NCBI GenBank assembly: GCA_963747105.1
Contig: CAVVEC010000016.1
Span: forward strand, 868,001 to 932,000
Source: CAVVEC01 sp963747105
GTDB lineage: Bacteria > Acidobacteriota > Terriglobia > Terriglobales > Acidobacteriaceae
Direction of reading: 5' to 3'
Length of the DNA stretch: 64,000 bases
This document shows positions 19,399 to 29,054 of this stretch, in pieces (position 1 is the first letter of the stretch; each line of letters starts with the position of its first letter). A model generated the notes under the pieces. That model worked only from the letters and a program-made list of their open reading frames with translations. It did no database searches and was not told where the DNA came from. The translations under genes and the position numbers were made by a program.

Positions 19399-21186
19399 CT
19401 ACGGGTTCGTTATCGTTAAAGTAGTTGCACCGCCGCTGGCAAGATTGATGCCGGGCACGGTTACCAGTCCATACGAATCCGCGTTTACCTTGCCCCGCTG
19501 ATTCGTTGACGTCGACCAGGAAACCTGGGTTCCCGGTGTCAACCGGAACGACTGGGCATTGCGTGGAGTTACGTTGACGATTGCCTGCGACGTAACTTGA
19601 GAGTTCGAAAACGAGGCAGACCAGGAGGTGCCGGTGTCACCGATCAGGTTCCATTGCCAGCCGCAGTTCACACAACCCGACGGATCTCCGTTCGTGCGCT
19701 CCCCGTTCCCGTAGTTGCTGTCCAGACTGAAACTGGTGAATGCCGGGTAGCTGACGTTTTTTGCGAAAACTGTCTGATACTGTTCGAGAAGAGTGTTTTC
19801 CAAGCCGGCTGTGACGTTATCGTGGCCACCATCACCCCAGATGAGAGAGAATCCGTAGTGGCAAATTTCAAGGACATTTGCCATCTGGACCGAATCCGAC
19901 CACATGGCGTGATTCGCCAGCGTCGCGTCATTCCGTCCAGAAGACCAGGACACGTAGGGCAGGTCTCGCGAACAATCCTCCGCCACCCACGCCGGGCTGT
20001 TGCTGGCATCATTGTAGAGCGTCTTGCCGTCGGGCAGCGTATCGGTTGGAGTGGCCACCACCGTTGGGGTCCCGTTGCGTGTGACATCAATGAGACTCGG
20101 TATGTGCAGCCATGGACCCAGTACAGGAATGCGAAGGAAAATGGCAGCGAAAACATTTCCTTGCCGTAGAAACCAGTTGACTTGTCCGTACCCGCCCATG
20201 GACTCGGCAACTCCGTAGATGTGATTTGAGTCGGCTGCGTAGTGCTGAATCGCCCAAGGCAGAATCAGCGCAAACTTGGATTGCGTAAACGGGTAAACGT
20301 AAGGATTCTGGTTACCGCCAAAAATCGGAACGTCCCGGTATCCGTACCAGAATGTCTCGCTCAGAGCATTGCCGTTGATCGACCACACGGCATCTTGCGG
20401 GGACATGATTAGTTGCCGCACTCCGCCCTTGGCAATACCGTTTCCGGAGTGGTCCTCATACAGTGAGAACATGGACTGAATCCCATCCTGATAGCCCATG
20501 GTTGAGTCTCCCCAGTAGGCCTGTAGATCACCCCAAGGTGCAGCGATGCCTCCCGAACCGTGCAGCTTAAGCCAGAGGGGAAGATTGGGCTTCCCTGAGA
20601 TCGAGCAACACGCCGGATCTCTTGAGTTATCGGTGCTGGGGACCTGCAGGACGGGCTGAATCGGCGCTGGCGACTCCCCGATCGATGATTGCATGGAGTT
20701 GTTCCCAGCCGACAGCGGCGACGGCTGCTGCTGGTTGGTGGTATCGCGCGTAATGACTGCATAGTATGCGGATCCAGTCGTCTGGTTCGTGCAAACCGCA
20801 ATGCCCGACCACACTGGAAGAGCGCTGCCGCCATTCTGAATCTTGGACATCAGCAGCGATGTGTTTTGTCGCGTTGCCTGATTGAACGGTTTAGGGCCAA
20901 TCAGTTGTCCGGAATTGTTGTAAATACCTTGCTGCACCAACGTCGCCGAGCTCAAATCGGTGATCGGGCCGCTTGTGCTGCGGTACAGGTCATAGCGGTA
21001 GTTGGCGCCGTTCTGTCCAGAGGCGGCGTCCGTCCAAGTTATGAATGTCTGCCCGTCGTGCTGAGCGGCTTGTATGTTGGTCACCGTCGGGGCGGTTTGG
21101 CTTGACGCTGCCACAGTCGAGCACAATCCCAACAGGGCCGCAATCCCGATGGCTGTCAGTGCGCGAAATACTCCGGTGTGTTGCAT
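19399..21186 (-). CDS. Secreted alpha/beta-hydrolase-like protein
   Basis: A 595-residue exported protein with a signal peptide (LTAIGIAALLGLCSTVAASS). The early part (about residues 35-70) looks like a fibronectin III strand set (ITWTDAASGQNGANYRYDLY). The middle has hydrolase features: LWLKLHGSGG (oxyanion region) and HIYGVAESMGGYGQVNWF, whose AESMG fits a nucleophile-elbow serine, with a late LIWGDGGHDN holding a plausible acid and His. The C-terminal 100 residues are beta-rich and may be a carbohydrate-binding or adhesion domain. AAAGGAG sits 7 bases before the ATG. It may act on acyl groups of the surface glycan or on environmental esters. The substrate is unknown. Confidence 0.65.
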   Translation of the reverse strand: MQHTGVFRALTAIGIAALLGLCSTVAASSQTAPTVTNIQAAQHDGQTFITWTDAASGQNGANYRYDLYRSTSGPITDLSSATLVQQGIYNNSGQLIGPKPFNQATRQNTSLLMSKIQNGGSALPVWSGIAVCTNQTTGSAYYAVITRDTTNQQQPSPLSAGNNSMQSSIGESPAPIQPVLQVPSTDNSRDPACCSISGKPNLPLWLKLHGSGGIAAPWGDLQAYWGDSTMGYQDGIQSMFSLYEDHSGNGIAKGGVRQLIMSPQDAVWSINGNALSETFWYGYRDVPIFGGNQNPYVYPFTQSKFALILPWAIQHYAADSNHIYGVAESMGGYGQVNWFLRQGNVFAAIFLRIPVLGPWLHIPSLIDVTRNGTPTVVATPTDTLPDGKTLYNDASNSPAWVAEDCSRDLPYVSWSSGRNDATLANHAMWSDSVQMANVLEICHYGFSLIWGDGGHDNVTAGLENTLLEQYQTVFAKNVSYPAFTSFSLDSNYGNGERTNGDPSGCVNCGWQWNLIGDTGTSWSASFSNSQVTSQAIVNVTPRNAQSFRLTPGTQVSWSTSTNQRGKVNADSYGLVTVPGINLASGGATTLTITNP

Positions 21187-21337
21187 GGGGAAACTCCTTT
21201 CTATAGTTATCTAACTCTCGGATTTGAAGTGGCCGACAAAACAAGCGAGCCTGGTTCCTCTGGCGCGGTTTTCCAACCTTAGCAGTGCAATTGTTAAATG
21301 CCAGCGGCAGGAATATAAAATTTTGGCGACATCAGAG

Positions 21338-22378
21338 TCATCTTGTGATTCGTGCAGCTTGAACTGGTTGCGCTGAGGGATTTCCAGGCGCAGACTTGTC
21401 CAACCGTCGACTGTTCGCTTCCGCAACGCGCACGGAAGCGGCCACGGCTCGATCGGCGGCAGCTTGCAACAGAACTTCCTTCAGCTCTGCCGCCAACACG
21501 GGGGTAAACTTCCTCGCGCCCCGGGAGTTCAGGTGAAAATTGTCTGAATAGTCAGAAACCGGAAGCACGCCCGGTGGGATCGGCAACAACATTTTGACTT
21601 CGTTTGCCGCCGCAGCCTGCAAAACCACACTCACCCCGGAATCCTGGCGTGCGGGCGGAAGCACTACGACCAGTTCTACTCCATGCTGGGCGCACAACTG
21701 ACGGAGCTGGGCTAGCCGCTGCTCTGCCAGTTCCCGGGAACCGGCCTTCGGCGCTGTGGGCGTGGAATGAAACAGGTGAGGCAAGCCTGGCAGGATGCTG
21801 CCCAGTAACCAGGTCCGAATTTCGGCGCGAGTTCCATAAAAAAAACTGAGATTCGCGAGAGCCAGTGAGCTCATCTTGTTCCGGTCGGCGCCGATATCTC
21901 TCGCGAATCCCCCGAGATCCTCTCGATCCACCAAAAGGTGAACGGTGTAATCGCCATTGATGGCTTCGGAAGTGAGCTGAATCGGATTCAGCATGACCAC
22001 GGCCACATCTGGCTGGGATCCGATTTTGAGAAGGTGGCGGAGGCCATAGTACCAGTCGAGGTAAAAGGTATTTTCGACAACCAATCGTCGAAGTTCAATG
22101 TCCGGGCCCACCGCTTGTTGCAACTGCGGGAAGTCAACGCCATGGAGCAAAAGCGAGTTTCCCACGACCAGAACGGATGCTCTGCCGGTTTCTTTAGCGG
22201 GCCGCAACATCAGTGCGCTGCGATACTCAGTTTGCCGGCGGTTCTCCATCTGACTGACACGACCAAAGTAACAAGATGTGACCGCTTCCAGGAAAACGCA
22301 GAACAAGAAACATACTGCTAGCAACACGATAACGTGGCGCACTCGCGGCGCCTTAGAATTGGAAGTAGATGAAGGCAT
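21338..22378 (-). CDS. SGNH-hydrolase-like membrane-anchored protein, partner of MBOAT acyltransferase
   Basis: This 346-residue protein has an N-terminal membrane anchor (HVIVLLAVCFLFCVFLEAVT) and then an SGNH-type core facing the periplasm. GNSLLLHG (about residues 73-80) is the block-I-like Ser segment, and SDNFHLNSRGARKF supplies the Asp-x-x-His pair (here DNFH). It resembles AlgJ/AlgX/DUF1574-type proteins, which move acetyl groups onto exported polysaccharides with an MBOAT partner. Its start lies inside the end of the upstream MBOAT gene on the same strand (26-base overlap), implying translational coupling and joint function in O-acylation. The reading frame is intact. Confidence 0.75.
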   Translation of the reverse strand: MPSSTSNSKAPRVRHVIVLLAVCFLFCVFLEAVTSCYFGRVSQMENRRQTEYRSALMLRPAKETGRASVLVVGNSLLLHGVDFPQLQQAVGPDIELRRLVVENTFYLDWYYGLRHLLKIGSQPDVAVVMLNPIQLTSEAINGDYTVHLLVDREDLGGFARDIGADRNKMSSLALANLSFFYGTRAEIRTWLLGSILPGLPHLFHSTPTAPKAGSRELAEQRLAQLRQLCAQHGVELVVVLPPARQDSGVSVVLQAAAANEVKMLLPIPPGVLPVSDYSDNFHLNSRGARKFTPVLAAELKEVLLQAAADRAVAASVRVAEANSRRLDKSAPGNPSAQPVQAARITR

Positions 22379-23768
22379 TAGCTTGGTTTGCTGAGAAAAA
22401 TGTAATCAGGACCAGCGCGCAGCCGGCAAACGCAACCCGCGTAAGCGGGGTCCTTTCCTGCAGAAAGTACTCCTGCCCGCTGCGTTCCAGGTAAAGGTCG
22501 AGCAAGAAAAGTGGAACGGTAAACAGCGCCAGAAATTTGAAGGCCGCCAGATACTCAGGTTGCCAGGCGGGATGGGCGATCGCTCGCAGCAGGACCATGG
22601 CTGAGGCAAGGGATGTGGCCCGAAAGAAAACCCAGCCCAGGCAAACCAGATGAAAGATGAAAATCCTGCGCGGCCAAGTCCAGTCGATGCGCAGTTGCAG
22701 GATTCCGCGTAAAAATCCTGCTTCCCGAACCCATCGTTCGACAGCCAATGCAGTCCCGTGTAGAAAACCCCATATCACGAAAGTCCAATTTGCTCCATGC
22801 CACAGGCCGCCGAGAAGCATTGTGTACAGCAAGTTGCGATAAGTCGCGTAGCCTGGGTCAGCATTGCCTCCCAGAGGGATGTACAGGTAGTCGCGCAGCC
22901 ATGTGCTGAGACTGATATGCCAGCGCCGCCAGAAGTCCCGCATCGAGGTTGCCAGGTATGGCTGGCGGAAGTTCACCATAAAGTGAAAGCCGAGAAGTTG
23001 CGCGCTCCCGCGCGCGATATCGCTATAGCCGCTGAAGTCGCCATAGATTTGCCATGCGAACGCGTATGCGCCGATCGCAAGAATTGGCAAACTGGGCCGG
23101 CCCAAACTGCCGGAAAAAGCGGCGTTAGCCAGCAGCGCGCAGTTGTCCGCGACCACGCACTTGCGGAACAAGCCGGACAAAATCAACAGGATCCCGTCGA
23201 AGAACTGTTCGGGACGAAAAATGCGCTCCGCTTGCATCTGTGGAAGCAAGTGGCCAGGCCGCTGAATCGGGCCGGCAATCAGGTGCGGGAACAGGCTGAT
23301 GAAGAGCGCATAGTCCACAAACGATTCCGCCGCGGGAAGTTTTCGCTTGAACACATCCACGATGTAGGCAACTTCCTGGAACGTATAAAACGAGATTCCG
23401 GCAGGCAGGACCACGCGCAACACCGGCATTGATGCGCTCAAGCCCAACATCCCGAGCAGGTGCGCGAACGAATCCGTGAGGAAATCGAAGTACTTGAATG
23501 TCCCCAGAATGGCGAAATTCACAACCAGCGACGCGGTCAGAAGTGCACGCCGGAACGTTGGATTCTCTGATTTTTGAATGGCTCGGGCGAAGAAGAAGTC
23601 TAGGGTCGTACTTCCTATCATCAGCAGCAGGAAGCGGTAGTCCCACCAGCCATAGAAAAAGTAGCTTGCCAGCAGCAGAAGGACATTCTGATTTGTTCGT
23701 CCCAGCCGCCAGTAAGCCACGACGACCAGGATGAGGAACAGCACGTAAGCCGGAGTGTCAAACCACAT
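22353..23768 (-). CDS. MBOAT family membrane-bound O-acyltransferase, AlgI-like
   Basis: A polytopic 471-residue protein with about ten hydrophobic segments. It has the MBOAT hallmarks: RRWHISLSTWLRDYLYIPLG, then LLGGLWHGANWTFVIWGFLH, whose His is the catalytic residue in AlgI/DltB relatives. The N-terminus (MWFDTPAYVLFLILVVVAYW) is the usual AlgI-type first helix. It would pass acyl groups, probably acetyl, from a cytoplasmic donor across the inner membrane to the SGNH partner encoded by the overlapping downstream gene. Within this locus the target is most likely the exported polysaccharide. The gene is divergent from the small methyltransferase at 23997, with about 230 bases of shared upstream sequence. 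Confidence 0.9.
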   Translation of the reverse strand: MWFDTPAYVLFLILVVVAYWRLGRTNQNVLLLLASYFFYGWWDYRFLLLMIGSTTLDFFFARAIQKSENPTFRRALLTASLVVNFAILGTFKYFDFLTDSFAHLLGMLGLSASMPVLRVVLPAGISFYTFQEVAYIVDVFKRKLPAAESFVDYALFISLFPHLIAGPIQRPGHLLPQMQAERIFRPEQFFDGILLILSGLFRKCVVADNCALLANAAFSGSLGRPSLPILAIGAYAFAWQIYGDFSGYSDIARGSAQLLGFHFMVNFRQPYLATSMRDFWRRWHISLSTWLRDYLYIPLGGNADPGYATYRNLLYTMLLGGLWHGANWTFVIWGFLHGTALAVERWVREAGFLRGILQLRIDWTWPRRIFIFHLVCLGWVFFRATSLASAMVLLRAIAHPAWQPEYLAAFKFLALFTVPLFLLDLYLERSGQEYFLQERTPLTRVAFAGCALVLITFFSANQANAFIYFQF

Positions 23769-23996
23769 GATCTTCTATCTCAAGCCGGGTTGCCACATAC
23801 CACGCTTCGGCGCAGGCGTCATCCCTTCAAAAGCAAGCTCCCAAGCCGAGCTAAGAAGCCTAAGCTCGGTTTGTTAGAGGAAAGCGACAGGTGTGTTAAA
23901 ACGAGATGACAATCATGGGCTCCGCCTGCCCCTTAGCAATCGGAGGACGGAAATACTTGACCCCGTTGCTGGACGCTTGCTCTACTGAAATCCGCC

Positions 23997-24701
23997 ATGG
24001 GAAAAGTCCAGGACTTGATTGATCGATTCTATTCTGATGTTCCTATCGGGCAACGAGCTCTGGAAGCGGCGATTCGTGAGATCCTCACACAAGATCCAAT
24101 CGCGGCCCTGGACGCGGGTTGCGGGATCGACGCCCCTCTGACCCGCAAGTTTGGCGGCCAGGTGCGAACCGTGGGCATCGATTTGTGCCGGAACCTGCCC
24201 ATGGACTTGTCGGTTGTCACTGGCGACTTGTCGAAACTGCCGTTCCGTGACGGATGCTTTTCCTTGATCTTCTCCCGGTCGGTGTTTGAACATCTAACTC
24301 AGCCGAGTCAGGTTTTGGATGAATTTCACCGCGTTTTGCGGCCAAATGGCACCTGCGTTATTCTCACGCCGAATCGATTCGATTACTCCTCGATGGTTGC
24401 GGCAATGACCCCGCAGTGGTTCCACGATTGGTTTGTCAGGAAGCTCTACGTGTCTGCAGCCTATGACACATTTCCCACGATTTATCGCGCCAACACTCCG
24501 AGTTTTTTTCGCGGGGTAGCGAATGGGAAGAACAAATGGAAAGTCCGGCGCATTTCCGGAGTGCGCCACTATCCAGCCAACCTCGCCTTTTCCAGGTTGC
24601 TCTTTCGCGTCGGGATTTCATACGACTGGCTGATTGACCGTGCTCGGCTGACTGCACTCCAACCCAGTCTTCTGGTGATTCTGGAAAAGACGAGCGTCTA
24701 G
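23997..24701 (+). CDS. Class I SAM-dependent methyltransferase (Methyltransf_11 type)
   Basis: A 234-residue methyltransferase. Motif I is AALDAGCGIDAPLTRKFGG (about residues 37-55), motif II ends VGIDLC, GDLSKLPFRDGCFSLIFSRS is the motif III-IV stretch, and FHRVLRPNGTCVILTPN is motif V-VI. It has no membrane segments. It is probably a sugar or lipid-linked glycan methyltransferase, given its position between the MBOAT gene and the aminotransferase. It ends 34 bases before the stop of the convergent minus-strand aminotransferase. The true substrate cannot be read from sequence. Confidence 0.8.
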   Translation: MGKVQDLIDRFYSDVPIGQRALEAAIREILTQDPIAALDAGCGIDAPLTRKFGGQVRTVGIDLCRNLPMDLSVVTGDLSKLPFRDGCFSLIFSRSVFEHLTQPSQVLDEFHRVLRPNGTCVILTPNRFDYSSMVAAMTPQWFHDWFVRKLYVSAAYDTFPTIYRANTPSFFRGVANGKNKWKVRRISGVRHYPANLAFSRLLFRVGISYDWLIDRARLTALQPSLLVILEKTSV

Positions 24702-24735
24702 GCTGGCTGGTTTAGGTGCTCGGCATTCGCGTCAC

Positions 24736-26190
24736 TCACCCGAAGCCGTCCTTGATTTTCTTCACCCAATCCTTGGGACTGGTTTCAAAGAGACGCGAGG
24801 CAACCCGTTTCAGCGTCCTTTTTCCCCTCAGCCTTTCGACGAAACTGCGGGAGTAGCGATTAGAAGGCAGGAGGCTGTCCATCGTAACGTCTCCTCTAAG
24901 AGCAATACCAATTGATTCATCGAGGACTGAAACTGCCCCATCGATTTCCGTCCGGCTGATGGTAAGCGCGGGCAAAAAGCGGATAACGGGTTCGAAATAA
25001 GTGTAGGTGAGATGCACGCCGCGGGCTTCACATAGCGCGACCATAAGCTGACAAAGCTCATGCTCGGACTGACCTTGCACGTTGCCGATTTCCATTCCGA
25101 CCATCAGCCCCTTCCCTCGTACGTCAATGACGATGGGGTGCTTTGCCTTCAGTTGCTGAAGACGATCCATAAAGTAGCGGCCATCTTCAGCGGCTTTGTC
25201 CACCAGATTCTCTTCACGGACGATGTCAATGGTTGCGGCCAGGGCCGCAGCGGGCAGGGGGTCGCACTGATGACTGGCCAAATGCAGCCAGCCTTGAGCG
25301 GCAACCTGGTCTGCGATGATGTCAGTGGTAATGACTCCGGATACGGGAAACCCGGCGCCGGAACTCTTCGACACGACGAGGATGTCGGGTTCGACCTCAT
25401 GGTGCTCGCAAGCGAACCATTTGCCAGTTCGCCCAAATCCGGTTTGGGCTTCGTCCACGATCAGTAGAGCCCCGAGTTCGTCGGCGAATTTCTTCAGCCG
25501 CTTCAGGTAGCCGGGAGGGGGAATGAACATACCGCCGGCAGAGAAAACGGGCTCAATGATAATGGCGGCAATGTCGCGCGCTCGGGGCAAAGCCGCCTCA
25601 ACGGAACTGTCGAGGCAGACGAAATCACACTCCGGGTAATGGTTCTTTACCGGACAATGGAAACAGTGGGGAGCAAGAAAACGAAAGCTTTCGGGAACAC
25701 TAGGCCCCGATCCATGCCGGTCACCAGGAGAGAAAATCGAGGTAAGGCTCTTGGTGCCGAGCGAGAGGCCATAGTAGCCGCGATTGAAGCCGATTACTCC
25801 GCTTTTTCCGGTGTAAGCTTTAGCCAGACTGATGGCACATTCGTTCGCCTCGGTGCCGGTAGACAAAAACAAGGATCTCGACAGAGTGCCCGGAGCTACC
25901 TCAGCGAACTTCGCAGATGCCTCAAGCACGATGGGGCTAAGAAACTGCGTGCCCACATGCGCCACTCTTCGCATTTGCTCGACCATTCTTTCGACGTACT
26001 TCGGATGATTATTTCCCAGAATCGAGCAAAACTGGCCTGCAGCGAGGTCGAGAATCTGGTTGCCATCAATATCGCGCAACGTGCAGCCGCTGGCGTCGTC
26101 GATCAAATTGTCGGCGTAGGGCATCGCCATCAAAACGTGCCTGCCGTATTTCTCCCACAGCGCCAGGCTGTTCTCGGCTTTGCGAGCCAT
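24736..26190 (-). CDS. Class III PLP-dependent aminotransferase
   Basis: Fold-type I aminotransferase of class III (acetylornithine/4-aminobutyrate/glutamate-semialdehyde group), about 484 residues. Visible signatures are STGTEANECAISLAKAYTGK (PLP phosphate-binding region), LLIVDEAQTGFGRTGKW (PLP Asp and the class III pattern) and ILVVSKSSGAGFPVSGVI, whose Lys forms the Schiff base. The frame is open upstream to 26274, but ATG 26190 (MARKAENSLALWEK) is preferred because GGGAGAG lies 6 bases before it. It would move an amino group to or from a keto sugar or small acid. With the ATP-grasp, asparagine-synthase and adenylating enzymes nearby it suggests an amino-modified glycan. About the last 60 residues are extra and basic. 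Confidence 0.82.
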   Translation of the reverse strand: MARKAENSLALWEKYGRHVLMAMPYADNLIDDASGCTLRDIDGNQILDLAAGQFCSILGNNHPKYVERMVEQMRRVAHVGTQFLSPIVLEASAKFAEVAPGTLSRSLFLSTGTEANECAISLAKAYTGKSGVIGFNRGYYGLSLGTKSLTSIFSPGDRHGSGPSVPESFRFLAPHCFHCPVKNHYPECDFVCLDSSVEAALPRARDIAAIIIEPVFSAGGMFIPPPGYLKRLKKFADELGALLIVDEAQTGFGRTGKWFACEHHEVEPDILVVSKSSGAGFPVSGVITTDIIADQVAAQGWLHLASHQCDPLPAAALAATIDIVREENLVDKAAEDGRYFMDRLQQLKAKHPIVIDVRGKGLMVGMEIGNVQGQSEHELCQLMVALCEARGVHLTYTYFEPVIRFLPALTISRTEIDGAVSVLDESIGIALRGDVTMDSLLPSNRYSRSFVERLRGKRTLKRVASRLFETSPKDWVKKIKDGFG

Positions 26191-26418
26191 TGGACTCTCC
26201 CTCGGCGTATCCAGTGCGAGTTGCAAAGAGAAATTAACACGCGAAGGGGCAAAACCGACCGGTATTTTTCGCAATTTCTTGGTGTGCAGCAGGGTTCACC
26301 TTGATATAGCAATAGATTTCGTAACAAGTCTGTAACAATCCCGTGGCGTAAGGTGGAACTCCGATGTGCTATGCTCCATCGCTTCCGGTCAATGTTCAGA
26401 TCGGCGCTGGAGCTCACA

Positions 26419-27558
26419 ATGAGCAACCATTCCGAACCGCATGGCTCGGCGATTCCCAAGGTGTGGATTGTTGCTCCGACCGCGCCACCCTACGGAGGAA
26501 TGAGCGTACAGGCGGAGCGGTTGCGTAAGAAACTGGTGAGCGAGGGCATTGCCGCGGAGTTGATTTCCACCAATCCGGCTCCACCCTCGCGGTTAAAGGT
26601 TCTGGCGAGGATCCCTGCCGTGCGAACTATTCTGCGGGAGACGCAATATCTGATTTCGTTGGGTCGCATCGTTCGCAGCCCTGGCGTGGTCCACCATTTT
26701 TCCGCGTCTTATCTCTTCTTTTTCTTGCATTCGGCGCCTTTGTTATTGCTCGGCTGTTGGTTTCGGGTGAAGGTAGTGCTGAACTACAGGGGTGGGAAAG
26801 CCGCGGAATTCCTGCGCAGTTGGGCCTGGGCCGCGCTTCCCCTGCTGAGATGTGCCGACCAGGTGGCGGTGCCATCAGAGTTTCTGCAGCGAGTCTTCCG
26901 GGACTTTGGATTAGCTTCGACGGTGGTGCCCAATCTTGCCGAGACCGAACTGTTCTCGTTCGCTGAGCGGGAACAGTTCCGTCCGCGGTTTTTCGTAAGC
27001 CGGAATCTGGAGCCGATGTACGACGTCGCCTGCGCCCTGCGAGCCTTTCGGATTATTCAAGACAGGCTGCCTGAGGCAACCCTCGGCATCGCAGGGGAGG
27101 GATCCGAAGGAGACAGGCTCCGGAGCCTAGCGCAACAATGGAATCTCCGTGGAGTTTGTTTCTATGGGGCCGTGCCGCACCAAGAACTCCCCTTCCTCTG
27201 CCAGCAACACGATATTTATGTAAATGCCTCTCGCGTGGACAATTTTCCGGGCGCGTTGGTTGAAGCCGCCTGCGCTGGCCTTCCCATCGTAACGACGCGT
27301 GCTGGGGGCATTCCGGAGATGATTCGACACCGGGAGAATGGCTTGCTCGTGGATGTTGGCGATTACAGCGCGCTGGCAAACGCCATGTTGGAAATTGTGC
27401 ATCATCAGGATTTCGCCCGCCAACTGGCGCGGACCGCGCGCTCCTGGGCGGATCAATTTTCCTGGGATAACATTTTCCCGCAACTGCTGCGGTGTTATGG
27501 TTTCGCGGGCGAGCACGTCCGTTCGGAATTGCGATCCGACCCGGTTCTGCTGCATTAA
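26419..27558 (+). CDS. GT4-family glycosyltransferase
   Basis: This GT-B fold transferase is about 379 residues long. It has the early glycine-rich acceptor-side loop PTAPPYGGMSVQAERL and the donor-side signatures RVDNFPGALVEAACAGLPI and TRAGGIPEMIRHRENGLLV. Middle segments such as VPSEFLQRVFRDFGL fit the family. The frame is open upstream to 26353, but ATG 26419 is preferred because GGAG lies 6 bases before it. It is divergent from the aminotransferase. The PaaK-like ligase begins about 25 bases after its stop, so these form an operon running to the asparagine synthase. It adds a sugar in EPS assembly; the donor is unknown. Confidence 0.85.
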   Translation: MSNHSEPHGSAIPKVWIVAPTAPPYGGMSVQAERLRKKLVSEGIAAELISTNPAPPSRLKVLARIPAVRTILRETQYLISLGRIVRSPGVVHHFSASYLFFFLHSAPLLLLGCWFRVKVVLNYRGGKAAEFLRSWAWAALPLLRCADQVAVPSEFLQRVFRDFGLASTVVPNLAETELFSFAEREQFRPRFFVSRNLEPMYDVACALRAFRIIQDRLPEATLGIAGEGSEGDRLRSLAQQWNLRGVCFYGAVPHQELPFLCQQHDIYVNASRVDNFPGALVEAACAGLPIVTTRAGGIPEMIRHRENGLLVDVGDYSALANAMLEIVHHQDFARQLARTARSWADQFSWDNIFPQLLRCYGFAGEHVRSELRSDPVLLH

Positions 27559-27583
27559 TTTCAGAATTTCGCACGGAGCAATC

Positions 27584-28999
27584 TTGGGTGTTCTCGACAA
27601 ATCGCGGGGGACCTTGGCAACTGGAGTATTCCGTCTGCAAGAATTTGTGAAAGGTCACGCTACTTTTCGTTTTGTCGAGGAAATGAAAAGAGAACAATGG
27701 CTGCCAGCAGGCCGATTGAAGAAGATCCAAGAGCAGCGCCTCCACGCACTTTTCGAGCACGCTGCGCACAACGTCGCCTACTACGAGAACTTATTTCGCG
27801 AACTGCGCCTGGATGTCCGCGATCTGCGACACTGCGCCGATCTACACCAAATTCCTTTCCTGACCAAGGAAACCATCCGGCAAAATCTGGAGCAGATGAA
27901 GAGCAGGAAAGCGCGTCGGATCCAAAGATGTGCGACGGGTGGATCCACGGGATCACCCCTGGTTTTTTATCTGGGACCGACTCGTGTCAGCAGCGACGTG
28001 GCTGCCCGGATGAGGGCAGAGAGCTGGTTCGGAGTAAGCATCGGAGACTCGGAGGTCGCCATCTGGGGATCGCCGCTAGAGCTGAGTAAGCAGGATCACA
28101 TACGCGACCTTCGGGACCGACTTCTACGCACCCGGCTGCTGTCCGCTTTTGAGATGAGCTCAGAAACCATGACCCGCTACCTCGATGAGATGGAGCGGCG
28201 AAGTTGCCGGCGCGTCTTTGGGTATCCCAGTTCCATTGCCCTCCTGTGCGAGCACGCCCGCCGCCAGGGACGAGACCTTCGCCGGCTGGGCGTAAGGGCA
28301 GTCTTTGTGACCGCGGAATACCTTTACGAGTACTGGCGAACGACGATCGCGGAAGCCTTCGGCTGTCCGGTGGCTAACGGATACGGCGGCCGTGACAGCG
28401 GATTCGTGGCCCATGAATGCCCCGCTGGTGGCATGCATCTAACCGCCGATCGACTGATCGTGGAGATTGTCGACAACAAGGGACGTCTGCAACCAGCCGG
28501 CCAGCCGGGCGAAATCGTGGTCACCCATCTAGACACGCCGGAGATGCCGTTTATCCGTTACCGCACCGGTGATGTGGGTGCTCTGGCGGCGCGGGGTTGC
28601 ATTTGCGGGCGAACGCTTCCCCTGCTGGAGCGAGTAGACGGACGCAAGACCGACTTCATCGTCGCTCCCGACGGCCGCATGATGCACGGTCTCTCGCTCA
28701 TCTACGTGATTCGCGAGATCCAGGGGATCGAGGCATTTCGTATCACACAAAAGCGCTTGACGTATTTCGAGGTCGAGATTGTGCGCAACCAGGAGTATGA
28801 CGCAAGCAGCGAACGGTGTATTCGGGAAGCTTTCTCGCGACGCTTGCAGGCTCCCGTTGCGGTGCAAGTTCGCTATTCCGACTCGATCGTACCCACGGCC
28901 AGCGGCAAGACCCGGCACGTCGTGTCGGAAATCAGCCCCCCGCCGGGCGTCGCCTGGCAATCGTCCCCCGAGTGCGAAGAGCTTAGAGCGGGATCGTAG
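27584..28999 (+). CDS. PaaK/CapK-like adenylate-forming ligase
   Basis: An adenylating enzyme related to phenylacetate-CoA ligase and the capsule protein CapK, about 471 residues. It has the ATP-binding loop RCATGGSTGSPLVFYLG (about residues 116-132), NGYGGRDSGFVAHECP (adenine and acyl-adenylate region) and YRTGDVGAL (the conserved Asp contacting ribose). The preferred start is TTG 27584 with CGGAG ending 5 bases before it. The frame is open further upstream but would overlap the glycosyltransferase. Such proteins in EPS loci are thought to activate an acid for transfer to the glycan or to a carrier. The neighbouring asparagine synthase could use a related carboxylate. The substrate is unknown. 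Confidence 0.8.
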   Translation: MGVLDKSRGTLATGVFRLQEFVKGHATFRFVEEMKREQWLPAGRLKKIQEQRLHALFEHAAHNVAYYENLFRELRLDVRDLRHCADLHQIPFLTKETIRQNLEQMKSRKARRIQRCATGGSTGSPLVFYLGPTRVSSDVAARMRAESWFGVSIGDSEVAIWGSPLELSKQDHIRDLRDRLLRTRLLSAFEMSSETMTRYLDEMERRSCRRVFGYPSSIALLCEHARRQGRDLRRLGVRAVFVTAEYLYEYWRTTIAEAFGCPVANGYGGRDSGFVAHECPAGGMHLTADRLIVEIVDNKGRLQPAGQPGEIVVTHLDTPEMPFIRYRTGDVGALAARGCICGRTLPLLERVDGRKTDFIVAPDGRMMHGLSLIYVIREIQGIEAFRITQKRLTYFEVEIVRNQEYDASSERCIREAFSRRLQAPVAVQVRYSDSIVPTASGKTRHVVSEISPPPGVAWQSSPECEELRAGS

Positions 29000-29054
29000 G
29001 TAGCGGAGACATCGAACAACAGCGGGAATTCGGCAAGGAAAGAACACTGGTCTT

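Noticed and set aside
22797..23432. 211-residue plus-strand ORF inside the MBOAT gene
   Set aside because: The minus-strand MBOAT frame carries all family motifs, including WHGANW; the plus frame is a shadow.
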